A stretch of 51,683 nucleotides of DNA. Source: Oerskovia rustica. Lineage in GTDB: Bacteria > Actinomycetota > Actinomycetes > Actinomycetales > Cellulomonadaceae. The notes below the pieces were generated by a model. The model had not been told where the DNA came from and did no database searches. It saw only the letters and a list, made by a program, of their open reading frames with translations. The translations under genes were made by a program, and so were the position numbers. Each line of letters starts with the position of its first letter. Position 1 is the stretch's first letter. The DNA lies in NCBI RefSeq assembly GCF_014836555.1, contig NZ_JACSQQ010000012.1:3181-54863 (forward strand). Reading direction: 5' to 3'. Below, one piece after another: positions 31,347-45,228 of the stretch.

Positions 31347-31874
31347 ATGGCGAGGCCGGACAAGGCAGCCGCAGTCGCAGAGCTCACGGAGAACTTCCGC
31401 GAGTCGAACGCGGCCGTGCTGACCGAGTACCGCGGGCTCACCGTCGCGCAGCTCAAGCAGCTGCGTCGGTCGCTCAGCGGCAACGCAACCTACGCCGTGG
31501 TGAAGAACACGCTGACCGCCATCGCGGCCAAGGAAGCCGGCATCGAGATCGACGCCGACTTCAAGGGCCCCTCGGCCATCGCCTTCGTGACCGGTGACCC
31601 GGTCGAGGCGGCCAAGGGCCTGCGTGACTTCGCCAAGGCGAACCCCGCACTGGTCATCAAGGGCGGTGTCCTCGACGGACGCTCCCTGACCGCTGCGGAC
31701 ATCACCAAGCTCGCGGACCTCGAGTCCCGCGAGGTCCTGCTGGCCAAGCTGGCCGGCGCGTTCAAGCAGCCGCTCTACCAGGCGGCATACCTGTTCAACG
31801 CGCCCGCTTCGCAGGCCGTCCGCACCATCGATGCCCTGCGCCTCAAGCAGGAATCGGAGAGCGCTGCCGCCTGA
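31347..31874 (+). CDS. rplJ: 50S ribosomal protein L10
   Basis: A 175-residue L10. The N-terminal rRNA-binding domain begins [16 protein letters not shown] and shows [17 protein letters not shown] and VVKNTL. The C-terminal helix that carries L7/L12 dimers is present (about 135-170). The ATG at 31347 has GGAAGG 6 nt upstream. It is followed by rplL after 108 bp, and both should be cotranscribed from the predicted promoter with the structured leader. Confidence 0.97.
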   Translation: MARPDKAAAVAELTENFRESNAAVLTEYRGLTVAQLKQLRRSLSGNATYAVVKNTLTAIAAKEAGIEIDADFKGPSAIAFVTGDPVEAAKGLRDFAKANPALVIKGGVLDGRSLTAADITKLADLESREVLLAKLAGAFKQPLYQAAYLFNAPASQAVRTIDALRLKQESESAAA

Positions 31875-31982
31875 CCCTCCTCGGAGGATCACGCAGCACG
31901 CACCCACCCCCTCTGCTTCCAGCAGGGCTCTGTGGATCGTTGACAGGGCTGCTGCCGAGCACCAACCGAAAGGACCGCCATC

Positions 31983-32366
31983 ATGGCGAAGCTCAGCACC
32001 GAAGAGCTCATCGAGCAGTTCAAGGGCCTCTCCCTCATCGAGCTCTCCGAGTTCGTGAAGGCGTTCGAGGACGCTTTTGAGGTCACCGCGGCCGCTCCGG
32101 CCGCCGTCGCCGTTGCAGGCCCCGCGGCCGCTGCCGCCGAGGAGGTCGAGGAGAAGACGGAGTTCGACGTCATCCTCGAGGCTGCCGGCGACAAGAAGAT
32201 CCAGGTCATCAAGGAGGTGCGTGCCCTCACGAGCCTCGGCCTGAAGGAGGCCAAGGACCTCGTTGACGGCGCCCCCAAGCCCGTCCTGGAGAACGTTGCC
32301 AAGGACGCTGCTGACAAGGCCAAGGCTGCCCTCGAGGGCGCCGGCGCAACCGTCACCGTCAAGTGA
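31983..32366 (+). CDS. rplL: 50S ribosomal protein L7/L12
   Basis: A 127-residue L7/L12. The N-terminal dimerisation helices ([28 protein letters not shown]) are joined by an Ala-rich hinge to the C-terminal factor-binding domain ([38 protein letters not shown]). It recruits translation GTPases such as EF-G and EF-Tu to the ribosome. AAAGGA precedes the ATG. A strong terminator follows, before the rpoB promoter. Confidence 0.98.
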   Translation: MAKLSTEELIEQFKGLSLIELSEFVKAFEDAFEVTAAAPAAVAVAGPAAAAAEEVEEKTEFDVILEAAGDKKIQVIKEVRALTSLGLKEAKDLVDGAPKPVLENVAKDAADKAKAALEGAGATVTVK

Positions 32367-32420
32367 TCACTGCCCTTCGGGGCGGTATCGCATGACAGGT
32401 CGCCTCGCGCGGCCTGACAG

Positions 32421-32464
32421 GTAGCACAGGCGACGAGGCCCGTACCCCCCGGGGTGCGGGCCTC
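32421..32464 (+). terminator. Terminator after rplL, with GTAGCACAGG lead
   Basis: A 14-bp stem with one G-T pair (32435-32448 with 32451-32464; GAGGCCCGTACCCC arm) is followed by a pyrimidine-rich stretch. The decamer GTAGCACAGG (32421-32430) immediately precedes it and recurs at the terminator after rpoC. Confidence 0.75.
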
Positions 32465-32485
32465 TCGTCGCCTCTTCGTCTCCCG

Positions 32486-32536
32486 GCCCGACGCCGGAGC
32501 TCACCTTCCACGGGAAGGTGGCGGACGCCGTCGGGC
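32486..32536 (+). promoter_or_regulatory. Second stem-loop in the rplL-rpoB spacer
   Basis: CACCTTCC-ACG-GGAAGGTG (32502-32520) forms a perfect 8-bp hairpin, enclosed by a CCCGACG/CGTCGGG pairing. It lies upstream of the predicted rpoB promoter. It may act as a back-up terminator or a processing site for readthrough RNA. Confidence 0.45.
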
Positions 32537-32657
32537 AGGGAGTTTCTTCGTGTTCTTGGGCGGCATATGGCGGCCACCGAGAAGATGTCCTCACCGGCCC
32601 GGTGGGGGAGTGCAGTGGGCGTGACGACGGTCTTGACAGGCCGCGATTTCGCGTCGC

Positions 32658-32686
32658 TGGACACGCTTGACTGGGCCGGGTATGCT
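32658..32686 (+). promoter_or_regulatory. Predicted rpoB-rpoC promoter
   Basis: TGGACA (32658-32663) and TATGCT (32681-32686) are separated by 17 bp, the best -35/-10 pair in the spacer. TTGACA at 32633-32638 lacks a good -10 at proper distance. The leader to the rpoB start would be about 148 nt. Confidence 0.65.
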
Positions 32687-32840
32687 AGCGCTTTGCGCTC
32701 GCGTGTGCCCTCGGCACCCTCTGAACTGCCCGGACCGTCTTCGGTGTGCGTCCATCGTGCACCACGGCAGCCTCAGGGGGAAGAGGTCCTCCAGCCACGC
32801 AGCGTACAGCGTGCAATCGATCTGCAGGGAAGGACCCCTC

Positions 32841-35800
32841 TTGGCTGCCTCGCGCACCCCTTCTGCTCCGTCCGCCGACGCTATCGCGAACCGCACCGCT
32901 TCCCGGCGCGTATCTTTCGCCAAGATCTACGAGCCTCTCGAGGTGCCCGACCTGCTCGGGCTCCAGACCGAGAGCTTCGACTGGCTGCTGGGCAACCCGG
33001 CGTGGCGCGCACGCGTCGACGCCGCGGCCGCCGCCGGTCGCCAGGACGTCCCCGCGACGTCGGGTCTCGAGGAGATCTTCGAGGAGATCTCCCCGATCGA
33101 GGACTTCGGCTCCTCCATGTCTCTCTCCTTCTCCAACCACCGCTTCGAGCCCCCGAAGTACTCGGCCGAGGAGTGCAAGGAGAAGGACTTCACCTTCGCC
33201 GCGCCGCTCTTCGTCACCGCGGAGTTCGTGAACTACAACACCGGTGAGATCAAGAGCCAGACGGTCTTCATGGGCGACTTCCCGCTCATGACCGCACGCG
33301 GCACCTTCATCATCAACGGCACCGAGCGCGTCGTCGTCTCGCAGCTCGTCCGTTCGCCCGGTGTGTACTTCGAGCGCCAGGCCGACAAGACCAGCGACAA
33401 GGACATCTACTCCGCGAAGATCATCCCGTCGCGCGGTGCGTGGCTGGAGTTCGAGATCGACAAGCGCGACGCCGTCGGCGTCCGCGTCGACCGCAAGCGC
33501 AAGCAGTCCGTCACGGTCCTGCTCAAGGCCCTCGGCCTGACCGAGTCGCAGATCCGCGAGGAGTTCGCTGACTTCCCGTCGGTGCTCGACACGCTCGAGA
33601 AGGACCATGTCCACACCGAGGAAGAGGCGCTCGTCGACCTCTACCGCAAGATCCGTCCGGGCGAGCCGCCCACGGTCGAGGCCGGTCGCTCGCTCCTCGA
33701 GAACTTCTACTTCAACCCCAAGCGCTACGACTTCGCGAAGGTCGGCCGCTACAAGGCGAACAAGAAGCTCGGCGTCGACGCGCCCCTGGGTGACTCCACG
33801 CTGTCCGTCACGGACATCGTCGCGACGATCAAGTACCTCGCGGCCCTGCACGCCGAGGTCACGACCCTCCCCGGCACGCGTGCCGGCGAGCCCGTCGAGA
33901 TCCGCGTCGAGACCGACGACATCGACCACTTCGGCAACCGTCGTATCCGCGCCGTGGGCGAGCTCATCCAGAACCAGGTCCGTACCGGCCTGTCCCGCAT
34001 GGAGCGCGTCGTGCGTGAGCGCATGACGACCCAGGACGTCGAGGCGATCACGCCGCAGACCCTGATCAACATCCGCCCCGTGGTGGCGTCGATCAAGGAG
34101 TTCTTCGGCACCTCGCAGCTCTCGCAGTTCATGGACCAGAACAACCCGCTCGCCGGCCTGACGCACAAGCGTCGTCTGTCCGCGCTGGGCCCGGGTGGTC
34201 TGTCCCGTGACCGTGCCGGCATGGAGGTCCGTGACGTCCACCCGTCGCACTACGGCCGCATGTGCCCCATCGAGACCCCTGAGGGCCCGAACATCGGTCT
34301 GATCGGCTCGCTCGCCTCCTACGGGCGCATCAACCCGTTCGGGTTCATCGAGACGCCGTACCGCAAGGTCGAGGCGGGCAAGGTCTCCGACGAGGTCGTC
34401 TACCTGACGGCCGACGACGAGGACCGCTACGTCATCGCCCAGGCGAACACCGAGCTCAACGCCGACGGCTCGTTCCGTGCCGAGCGCGTCCTGGTCCGCA
34501 CCAAGGGTGGCGAGACGGCTGACGTCCTCGGCACCGAGGTCGACTACATGGACGTCTCGCCGCGCCAGATGGTGTCGGTCGCGACCGCCCTCATCCCGTT
34601 CCTCGAGCACGACGACGCGAACCGCGCACTCATGGGTGCCAACATGCAGCGTCAGGCCGTGCCCCTGGTCCGTTCCGAGGCCCCGCTCGTGGGTACCGGC
34701 ATGGAGCGTCGTGCAGCCATCGACGCCGGTGACGTCATCGTCGCCACCAAGCCCGGTGTCGTCACCGAGGTCTCCGCGGACCTGATCGTCGTCGCGAACG
34801 ACGACGCGACCACGACGAGCTACCGCGCGGCGAAGTTCCGCCGCTCGAACCAGGGCACGTCGTACAACCAGCGCGTCGTCGTCGACGAGGGCGCTCGCGT
34901 CGAGGTCGGCTCCGTGCTGGCCGACGGCCCCGCGACGGACGAGGGCGAGCTCTCGCTCGGCCGCAACCTGCTCGTCGCGTTCATGTCCTGGGAAGGCCAC
35001 AACTACGAGGACGCGATCATCCTGTCGCAGCGCCTCGTGCAGGACGACGTCCTGTCCTCGATCCACATCGAGGAGCACGAGGTCGACGCCCGCGACACGA
35101 AGCTCGGCCCCGAGGAGATCACGCGGGACATCCCGAACGTCTCCGAGGACGTCCTGGCGGACCTCGACGAGCGCGGTGTCATCCGCATCGGTGCAGAGGT
35201 CGGCGCGGGCGACGTGCTCGTCGGCAAGGTCACGCCCAAGGGCGAGACCGAGCTGACCCCCGAGGAGCGCCTCCTGCGCGCCATCTTCGGTGAGAAGGCC
35301 CGCGAGGTCCGCGACACGTCGCTCAAGGTTCCCCACGGCGAGTCCGGCACCGTCATCGGCGTCCGCGAGTTCAACCGCGAGGACGGCGACGAGCTGCCCG
35401 CCGGCGTGAACCAGCTGGTCCGCGTGTACATCGCGCAGCGACGCAAGATCACGGACGGCGACAAGCTCGCCGGCCGTCACGGCAACAAGGGTGTCATCTC
35501 GAAGATCCTCCCCGTCGAGGACATGCCCTTCCTCGAGGACGGCACCCCGGTGGACGTCATCCTCAACCCGCTGGGTGTCCCCGGTCGTATGAACGTCGGC
35601 CAGGTCCTCGAGACCCACCTCGGGTGGGTCGCGAAGCAGGGCTGGGACATCTCGCAGACCGACGGCGCAGCCGGCGAGGGCGACCTGTCCTGGAAGGAGC
35701 ACGTCCCTGCGGTCGCTGCTTCGTCCGAGCCGGGCCGCCCCGTGGCGACGCCGGTCTTCGACGGGCTCGAGGAGGAGGCCCTCACGGGTCTGCTCTCCAC

Positions 35801-36365
35801 GACGCTCCCGAACCGTGACGGCAACCGCATGGTCGGCCGCGACGGCAAGGCACGTCTGTTCGACGGCCGCTCCGGCGAGCCGTTCCCGGAGCCGGTCTCC
35901 GTGGGCTACATGTACATCCTGAAGCTCCACCACCTGGTGGACGACAAGATCCACGCCCGCTCGACCGGCCCGTACTCGATGATCACGCAGCAGCCGCTGG
36001 GTGGTAAGGCACAGTTCGGTGGACAGCGTTTCGGCGAGATGGAGGTGTGGGCGCTCGAGGCATACGGCGCGGCGTACACCCTCCAGGAGCTGCTGACGAT
36101 CAAGTCCGACGACGTCCCGGGCCGCGTGAAGGTCTACGAGGCGATCGTCAAGGGCGAGAACATCCCCGACTCGGGCATCCCGGAGTCCTTCAAGGTTCTC
36201 CTGAAGGAGATGCAGTCGCTGTGCCTGAACGTCGAGGTGCTCTCGAGCGACGGTGTCTCCATCGAGATGCGTGAGTCCGACGACGACGTGTACCGCGCTG
36301 CCGAGGAGCTCGGCATCGACCTGTCGCGTCGCCCCAACGCAGCATCCACGATCGACGAGATCTGA
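32841..36365 (+). CDS. rpoB: DNA-directed RNA polymerase subunit beta
   Basis: A full-length 1174-residue beta subunit. The TTG start at 32841 gives an N-terminus [20 protein letters not shown] then [30 protein letters not shown], as in actinobacteria, and GGGAAGGA lies 6 nt upstream. The rifampicin pocket (about residues 421-455; [20 protein letters not shown] then RLSALGPGG) has the sensitive residues Asp, His and Ser at the usual resistance positions. The C-terminus has [22 protein letters not shown] and [27 protein letters not shown] in order. It forms the catalytic core with beta-prime, encoded downstream. Confidence 0.99.
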   Translation: MAASRTPSAPSADAIANRTASRRVSFAKIYEPLEVPDLLGLQTESFDWLLGNPAWRARVDAAAAAGRQDVPATSGLEEIFEEISPIEDFGSSMSLSFSNHRFEPPKYSAEECKEKDFTFAAPLFVTAEFVNYNTGEIKSQTVFMGDFPLMTARGTFIINGTERVVVSQLVRSPGVYFERQADKTSDKDIYSAKIIPSRGAWLEFEIDKRDAVGVRVDRKRKQSVTVLLKALGLTESQIREEFADFPSVLDTLEKDHVHTEEEALVDLYRKIRPGEPPTVEAGRSLLENFYFNPKRYDFAKVGRYKANKKLGVDAPLGDSTLSVTDIVATIKYLAALHAEVTTLPGTRAGEPVEIRVETDDIDHFGNRRIRAVGELIQNQVRTGLSRMERVVRERMTTQDVEAITPQTLINIRPVVASIKEFFGTSQLSQFMDQNNPLAGLTHKRRLSALGPGGLSRDRAGMEVRDVHPSHYGRMCPIETPEGPNIGLIGSLASYGRINPFGFIETPYRKVEAGKVSDEVVYLTADDEDRYVIAQANTELNADGSFRAERVLVRTKGGETADVLGTEVDYMDVSPRQMVSVATALIPFLEHDDANRALMGANMQRQAVPLVRSEAPLVGTGMERRAAIDAGDVIVATKPGVVTEVSADLIVVANDDATTTSYRAAKFRRSNQGTSYNQRVVVDEGARVEVGSVLADGPATDEGELSLGRNLLVAFMSWEGHNYEDAIILSQRLVQDDVLSSIHIEEHEVDARDTKLGPEEITRDIPNVSEDVLADLDERGVIRIGAEVGAGDVLVGKVTPKGETELTPEERLLRAIFGEKAREVRDTSLKVPHGESGTVIGVREFNREDGDELPAGVNQLVRVYIAQRRKITDGDKLAGRHGNKGVISKILPVEDMPFLEDGTPVDVILNPLGVPGRMNVGQVLETHLGWVAKQGWDISQTDGAAGEGDLSWKEHVPAVAASSEPGRPVATPVFDGLEEEALTGLLSTTLPNRDGNRMVGRDGKARLFDGRSGEPFPEPVSVGYMYILKLHHLVDDKIHARSTGPYSMITQQPLGGKAQFGGQRFGEMEVWALEAYGAAYTLQELLTIKSDDVPGRVKVYEAIVKGENIPDSGIPESFKVLLKEMQSLCLNVEVLSSDGVSIEMRESDDDVYRAAEELGIDLSRRPNAASTIDEI

Positions 36366-36375
36366 TCTCGGAAGC

Positions 36376-36406
36376 GGGGGGGGGGGGCGGGCGTGAACGA
36401 ACGCCC
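36376..36406 (+). repeat. G12 homopolymer and hairpin between rpoB and rpoC
   Basis: Twelve consecutive G (36376-36387) start 11 bp after the rpoB stop. They are followed by a 6-bp hairpin (GGGCGT-GAACGA-ACGCCC, 36389-36406). A G run this long is unusual outside phase-variable tracts and is prone to slippage and sequencing error. The heptamer GTAGCAC follows at 36427-36433. Confidence 0.7.
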
Positions 36407-36495
36407 CCACCGCCACCCGACACTCTGTAGCACCTCCACCGCGCCGGCCGGGACGAACCCCGGACAGGCCGGCAGACGAAGGAAGTAGGACCACC

Positions 36496-40365
<3,870 letters not shown>

Positions 40366-40416
40366 TCCCGGTGCCATGACCCGGCGACCCTGCGTCGTCG
40401 GGTCACGGCGGACCGA

Positions 40417-40466
40417 GTAGCACAGGGGGTGGTTCCGGCGCGCAGGACGCGCCGGGATCACCCCCT
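40417..40466 (+). terminator. Terminator after rpoC, with GTAGCACAGG lead
   Basis: AGGGGGTG and CGGCGCG pair with CGCGCCG and CACCCCCT (40424-40466), followed by CGCTCTTT. The decamer GTAGCACAGG (40417-40426) overlaps the 5' base of the stem, as at the rplL terminator. Confidence 0.8.
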
Positions 40467-40472
40467 CGCTCT

Positions 40473-40501
40473 TTGACTACCTGCCACGTGGCAGGTAACG
40501 T
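40473..40501 (+). promoter_or_regulatory. Predicted str operon promoter with palindromic spacer
   Basis: TTGACT (40473-40478) and TAACGT (40496-40501) are exactly 17 bp apart. The spacer is filled by a perfect 20-bp palindrome (40478-40497), half-site TACCTGCCAC, with a CCACGTGG core. A protein bound there would block RNA polymerase. Transcription would start near 40508, leaving a 250-nt leader before rpsL. Confidence 0.65.
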
Positions 40502-40755
40502 AGTAAACCGTGCCCGCGCCGTCGTGCACGCTGTGTCGATTCCAGCGTGCCGATGTGAGTGCGCGAGCATTCCGGAGCTGATCTCTTCGGCCGATCCTCG
40601 GATCGGTCGCGAGCCCAGCCCGGACCATCGAGCCGGTGGTACGTGGCGATTGCGACGCTCTGCGTCGCAGGTGCCGTTTGCCGTCGGCGCCCACAGCCCG
40701 TTGAGACCACCGCCGGGGATCACCCCGGTCCAGCTCGAGAAGACACGGAGACGTA
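40502..40755 (+). promoter_or_regulatory. Structured leader of the rpsL operon
   Basis: No gene is seen. Three perfect hairpins are present: GCACGCTG/CAGCGTGC (40526-40550, 9-nt loop), CCGATC/GATCGG (40591-40606, CTCG loop) and TGCGACGC/GCGTCGCA (40651-40669, TCT loop). The length and structure suggest post-transcriptional control of the operon, possibly by a ribosomal protein. None has a T-tract. Confidence 0.5.
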
Positions 40756-41130
40756 GTGCCTACGATCCAGCAGCTCGTCCGCAAGGGGCGGACCTCGAAG
40801 GCAGGGAAGTCCAAGACTCCCGCCCTCAAGGGTTCCCCGCAGCGGCGTGGTGTGTGCACGCGTGTGTACACCACCACCCCCAAGAAGCCGAACTCCGCAC
40901 TGCGCAAGGTCGCACGCGTGAAGCTCTCGTCCCAGATCGAGGTCACCGCGTACATCCCCGGTGTCGGCCACAACCTCCAGGAGCACTCCATCGTGCTCGT
41001 CCGCGGCGGTCGTGTGAAGGACCTCCCCGGTGTCCGCTACAAGATCGTCCGTGGCGCACTCGACACCCAGGGCGTCAAGAACCGCAAGCAGGCTCGCAGC
41101 CGCTACGGTGCCAAGAAGGAGAAGAGCTAA
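40756..41130 (+). CDS. rpsL: 30S ribosomal protein S12
   Basis: A 124-residue S12 at the decoding centre. The conserved [21 protein letters not shown] and [17 protein letters not shown] segments are intact, including both lysines whose change gives streptomycin resistance, so a sensitive genotype is predicted. The GTG start has GGAG upstream. The stop overlaps the rpsG start by one base (TAATG). Confidence 0.98.
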   Translation: MPTIQQLVRKGRTSKAGKSKTPALKGSPQRRGVCTRVYTTTPKKPNSALRKVARVKLSSQIEVTAYIPGVGHNLQEHSIVLVRGGRVKDLPGVRYKIVRGALDTQGVKNRKQARSRYGAKKEKS

Positions 41131-41600
41131 TGCCTCGTAAGGGCCCCGCCCCGAAGCGGCCGCTCATCGTCGACCCTGTCTACGGTTCCCCGGTCGTCAC
41201 CCAGCTCATCAACAAGGTCCTCCTGGACGGCAAGAAGTCGACCGCCGAGGCGATCGTCTACGGTGCCCTCGAGGGTGTCCGCGCGAAGACCGACGGCGAC
41301 CCCGTCGTCGTCCTCAAGCGTGCTCTCGAGAACGTGCGCCCGGCCCTCGAGGTCCGTTCGCGCCGTGTCGGTGGCGCGACCTACCAGGTCCCCGTCGAGG
41401 TGCGCCCCACGCGTTCCACGACGCTGGCGCTGCGCTGGCTCACGGACTACTCGCGCGCTCGTCGCGAGAAGACCATGACCGAGCGCCTCATGAACGAGAT
41501 CCTCGACGCCAGCAACGGCCTCGGTGCCGCGGTCAAGCGTCGTGAGGACATGCACAAGATGGCCGAGTCCAACAAGGCCTTCGCGCACTACCGCTGGTAG
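41130..41600 (+). CDS. rpsG: 30S ribosomal protein S7
   Basis: A 156-residue S7 that nucleates the 30S head and contacts the E-site tRNA. Typical features are [29 protein letters not shown] and [23 protein letters not shown], ending NKAFAHYRW. Its start overlaps the rpsL stop, and AAGGAG lies within the end of rpsL. In other bacteria S7 represses this operon by binding the rpsL-rpsG junction, but the junction here leaves no spacer for that structure. Confidence 0.98.
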   Translation: MPRKGPAPKRPLIVDPVYGSPVVTQLINKVLLDGKKSTAEAIVYGALEGVRAKTDGDPVVVLKRALENVRPALEVRSRRVGGATYQVPVEVRPTRSTTLALRWLTDYSRARREKTMTERLMNEILDASNGLGAAVKRREDMHKMAESNKAFAHYRW

Positions 41601-41611
41601 TCCGCCCGACC

Positions 41612-41637
41612 GGCCCTGGGGGTTCACCCCCGGGGCC
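41612..41637 (+). promoter_or_regulatory. Intra-operon hairpin between rpsG and fusA
   Basis: GGCCCTGGGGG and CCCCCGGGGCC form an 11-bp stem with one G-T pair and a TTCA loop, 12 nt after rpsG. There is no T-tract. It could limit readthrough or protect the 3' end of the rpsL-rpsG message. Confidence 0.55.
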
Positions 41638-41706
41638 GTCGGCGGGTCCGGCCGGCTTCGGTAGAAGCAGCGCCCCCGACTCAACCCACACAAAGGGGAA
41701 GTACCC

Positions 41707-43812
41707 GTGGCACTTGACGTGCTGACCGACCTGAACAAGGTCCGCAACATCGGCATCATGGCCCACATCGATGCCGGTAAGACCACGACCACCGAGCGCA
41801 TCCTGTTCTACACCGGGGTGAACTACAAGATCGGTGAGACGCACGACGGCGCATCGACGACCGACTGGATGGAGCAGGAGAAGGAGCGCGGCATCACGAT
41901 CACGTCTGCCGCCGTGACCTGCTTCTGGAACAAGAACCAGATCAACATCATCGACACCCCCGGCCACGTGGACTTCACGGTCGAGGTCGAGCGCTCCCTG
42001 CGTGTGCTCGACGGCGCTGTTGCTGTCTTCGACGGCAAGGAGGGCGTCGAGCCCCAGTCCGAGACCGTCTGGCGCCAGGCCGACAAGTACAACGTCCCGC
42101 GCATCTGCTTCGTCAACAAGATGGACAAGCTCGGCGCGGACTTCTACTTCACGGTCGACACCATCGTGAACCGCCTCAAGGCCAAGCCGCTGGTCATCCA
42201 GCTGCCGATCGGCTCCGAGAGCGAGTTCACGGGCGTCGTCGACCTGCTCGAGATGCGCGCACTCGTGTGGCGCGGCGAGACGAAGATGGGCGAGGCCTAC
42301 GAGATCGAGGAGATCCCCGCGGACCTCCTCGAGAAGGCGCAGACCTACCGTGCCGAGCTCGTCGAGAACGTCGCCGAGGCCGACGAGGAGCTCCTCGAGA
42401 AGTACCTCAACGGCGAAGAGCTGACGGTCGCGGAGATCAAGTCCGCGATCCGCAAGCTCACCGTCTCGGGCGAGGCCTTCCCGGTGCTCTGCGGCTCCGC
42501 GTTCAAGAACAAGGGCGTCCAGCCCATGCTCGACGCGGTCATCGACTTCCTGCCGTCGCCCCTCGACGTCCCGGCCATCAACGGCCACGACGTCAAGGAC
42601 GAGGAGAAGGTCGTCGAGCGCCACCCCGACGCCACGGAGCCGTTCTCGGCCCTCGCGTTCAAGGTCGCCTCGCACCCGTTCTTCGGCAAGCTGACGTACG
42701 TCCGCGTCTACTCCGGCCAGGTCACGCCGGGCACCCAGGTGCTCAACGCGACCAAGGGCAAGAAGGAGCGTCTGGGCAAGATCTTCCAGATGCACTCCAA
42801 CAAGGAGAACGCGGTCGAGCTCGGCAGCGCCGGCCACATCTACGCGTTCATCGGCCTCAAGGACACGACGACCGGTGACACCCTGTGTGACATCGCGAAC
42901 CCCGTCGTCCTCGAGTCGATGACCTTCCCGGAGCCCGTCATCGACGTGGCCATCGAGCCCAAGACGAAGGCCGACCAGGAGAAGCTCTCGGTCGCCATCC
43001 AGAAGCTCGCCGAGGAGGACCCGACCTTCCGCGTCAAGCTCGACGAGGAGACCGGCCAGACCGTCATCGGCGGCATGGGCGAGCTCCACCTCGACATCCT
43101 CGTCGACCGCATGCGTCGCGAGTTCAACGTCGAGGCCAACGTCGGCAAGCCGCAGGTCGCGTACCGCGAGACCATCCGCCGTACCGCGGAGAAGATCGAC
43201 TACACGCACAAGAAGCAGACCGGTGGTTCGGGTCAGTTCGCCAAGGTGCAGGTCACCTTCGAGCCTCTCGACCTGACCGAGGGCGGCGAGCTCTACGAGT
43301 TCAAGAACGCCGTCACCGGTGGTCGCATCCCGCGTGAGTACATCCCGTCGGTCGACGCCGGTATCCAGGCCGCCCTCCAGCTGGGTGTCCTCGCCGGCTT
43401 CCCGCTCGTGGGCGTGAAGGCTACGCTCATCGACGGCGCGTACCATGATGTCGACTCTTCGGAGATGGCGTTCAAGATTGCCGGCTCGATGGTCCTCAAG
43501 GAGGGCGTCAAGCGGGCGGACCCGGTTCTGCTGGAGCCGGTCATGGCGGTCGAGGTGCGTACGCCCGAGGAGTACATGGGCGACGTGATCGGCGACCTCA
43601 ACTCTCGTCGCGGCATGATCCAGTCCATGGAGGACGCGACGGGTGTCAAGGTCGTCCGTGCTCAAGTACCGTTGTCCGAGATGTTCGGGTACATCGGTGA
43701 CCTGCGGTCGAAGACCCAGGGTCGCGCTGTGTACTCGATGTCATTCGACAGCTACGCCGAGGTCCCTCGGAACGTTGCCGAAGAGATCATCAAGAAGACC
43801 CGGGGCGAGTGA
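41707..43812 (+). CDS. fusA: Translation elongation factor G
   Basis: A 701-residue EF-G that drives ribosome translocation and, with ribosome recycling factor, subunit splitting. GTP-binding motifs are [15 protein letters not shown] (P-loop), DTPGHVDF and NKMDKLG. Domains II-V follow at normal length, with [35 protein letters not shown] in domain III/IV given here by its ends only. The GTG start is preceded by AAAGGGGAAG. Confidence 0.98.
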   Translation: MALDVLTDLNKVRNIGIMAHIDAGKTTTTERILFYTGVNYKIGETHDGASTTDWMEQEKERGITITSAAVTCFWNKNQINIIDTPGHVDFTVEVERSLRVLDGAVAVFDGKEGVEPQSETVWRQADKYNVPRICFVNKMDKLGADFYFTVDTIVNRLKAKPLVIQLPIGSESEFTGVVDLLEMRALVWRGETKMGEAYEIEEIPADLLEKAQTYRAELVENVAEADEELLEKYLNGEELTVAEIKSAIRKLTVSGEAFPVLCGSAFKNKGVQPMLDAVIDFLPSPLDVPAINGHDVKDEEKVVERHPDATEPFSALAFKVASHPFFGKLTYVRVYSGQVTPGTQVLNATKGKKERLGKIFQMHSNKENAVELGSAGHIYAFIGLKDTTTGDTLCDIANPVVLESMTFPEPVIDVAIEPKTKADQEKLSVAIQKLAEEDPTFRVKLDEETGQTVIGGMGELHLDILVDRMRREFNVEANVGKPQVAYRETIRRTAEKIDYTHKKQTGGSGQFAKVQVTFEPLDLTEGGELYEFKNAVTGGRIPREYIPSVDAGIQAALQLGVLAGFPLVGVKATLIDGAYHDVDSSEMAFKIAGSMVLKEGVKRADPVLLEPVMAVEVRTPEEYMGDVIGDLNSRRGMIQSMEDATGVKVVRAQVPLSEMFGYIGDLRSKTQGRAVYSMSFDSYAEVPRNVAEEIIKKTRGE

Positions 43813-43930
43813 GTCCCCACAGGTCGAAGACCCTGTAACAACCATCAACCTGTAGCGACCCGCACGCCCCGCAGATGTCTTGCGCATCTGCATCGTTCGG
43901 CACAACTACCCAAGTCCCAGGAGGACCCCA

Positions 43931-45121
43931 GTGGCGAAGGCCAAGTTCGAGCGGACCAAGCCGCACGTCAACGTCGGAACCATCGGTCACGTCGACCACG
44001 GTAAGACCACGCTGACGGCAGCGATCTCCAAGGTGCTGCACGACAAGTACCCGGACGTGAACCCCGAGTTCAAGTTCGACGAGATCGACAAGGCTCCGGA
44101 AGAGAAGCAGCGCGGTATCACGATCAACATCGCGCACATCGAGTACGAGACGGAGAAGCGTCACTACGCTCACGTCGACGCTCCCGGTCACGCCGACTAC
44201 ATCAAGAACATGATCACCGGTGCTGCTCAGATGGACGGCGCGATCCTCGTGGTCGCCGCCACCGACGGCCCGATGGCTCAGACGCGTGAGCACGTTCTGC
44301 TCGCCCGCCAGGTGGGTGTCCCCTACCTGCTGGTCGCGCTGAACAAGTCCGACATGGTCGAGGACGAGGAAATCCTCGAGCTCGTCGAGATGGAGGTGCG
44401 CGAGCTCCTCTCCTCGCAGGGCTTCGACGGTGACGAGGCCCCCGTGGTCCGCGTCTCCGGTCTGAAGGCTCTCGAGGGCGACCCCGAGTGGGTCAAGTCC
44501 GTCGAGGCGCTCATGGAGGCCGTGGACGAGAACGTCCCCGAGCCCGTCCGTGAGCTCGACAAGCCCTTCCTCATGCCCGTCGAGGACGTCTTCACGATCA
44601 CCGGTCGTGGAACCGTCGTCACCGGCAAGGTCGAGCGCGGCACCCTCGCGGTCAACTCCGAGGTCGAGATCGTCGGCATCCGCAACCCGCAGAAGACCAC
44701 GGTCACGGGTATCGAGACGTTCCACAAGCAGATGGACGAGGCTCAGGCCGGCGACAACACCGGTCTGCTGCTCCGCGGCATCAAGCGCGAGGACGTCGAG
44801 CGCGGCCAGGTCGTCGTCAAGCCGGGTTCGATCACCCCGCACACCGACTTCGAGGCTCAGGTCTACATCCTGGGCAAGGACGAGGGTGGGCGTCACAACC
44901 CGTTCTTCTCGAACTACCGCCCGCAGTTCTACTTCCGCACCACGGACGTCACCGGCGTCATCACGCTGCCCGAGGGCACCGAGATGGTCATGCCCGGCGA
45001 CAACACCGAGATGACGGTCGAGCTGATCCAGCCGATCGCCATGGAGGAGGGCCTCGGCTTCGCCATCCGTGAGGGCGGCCGTACGGTCGGATCGGGCCGT
45101 GTCACGAAGATCATCAAGTGA
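43931..45121 (+). CDS. tuf: Translation elongation factor Tu
   Basis: A 396-residue EF-Tu that delivers aminoacyl-tRNA to the ribosome. Motifs are [21 protein letters not shown], the RGITIN switch I end, DAPGHADY and NKSDMVED. Domain II and III follow with [21 protein letters not shown] and the C-terminal [19 protein letters not shown]. The GTG start at 43931 has CAGGAGG upstream and gives the canonical [14 protein letters not shown]-terminus. Longer in-frame starts into the fusA spacer are unlikely. Confidence 0.98.
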   Translation: MAKAKFERTKPHVNVGTIGHVDHGKTTLTAAISKVLHDKYPDVNPEFKFDEIDKAPEEKQRGITINIAHIEYETEKRHYAHVDAPGHADYIKNMITGAAQMDGAILVVAATDGPMAQTREHVLLARQVGVPYLLVALNKSDMVEDEEILELVEMEVRELLSSQGFDGDEAPVVRVSGLKALEGDPEWVKSVEALMEAVDENVPEPVRELDKPFLMPVEDVFTITGRGTVVTGKVERGTLAVNSEVEIVGIRNPQKTTVTGIETFHKQMDEAQAGDNTGLLLRGIKREDVERGQVVVKPGSITPHTDFEAQVYILGKDEGGRHNPFFSNYRPQFYFRTTDVTGVITLPEGTEMVMPGDNTEMTVELIQPIAMEEGLGFAIREGGRTVGSGRVTKIIK

Positions 45122-45188
45122 TCTTCTGATCTCCTGATCCATCCCGGCAGCACCTGAGCCTCGCGCTCGGGGGCCCGGGGAGGATGGA

Positions 45189-45228
45189 CCGAAGGGCCCG
45201 GGTATCGCAAGGTACCCGGGCCCTTCGG
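45189..45228 (+). terminator. Terminator after tuf
   Basis: A perfect 16-bp stem (45189-45204 with 45213-45228; arm CCGAAGGGCCCGGGTA) with an 8-nt loop ends the str operon. No T-tract follows. Confidence 0.8.

Noticed and set aside
32841-36365. Rifampicin-resistant rpoB or streptomycin-resistant rpsL alleles
   Set aside because: The residues at the usual resistance positions in both proteins are the sensitive forms.
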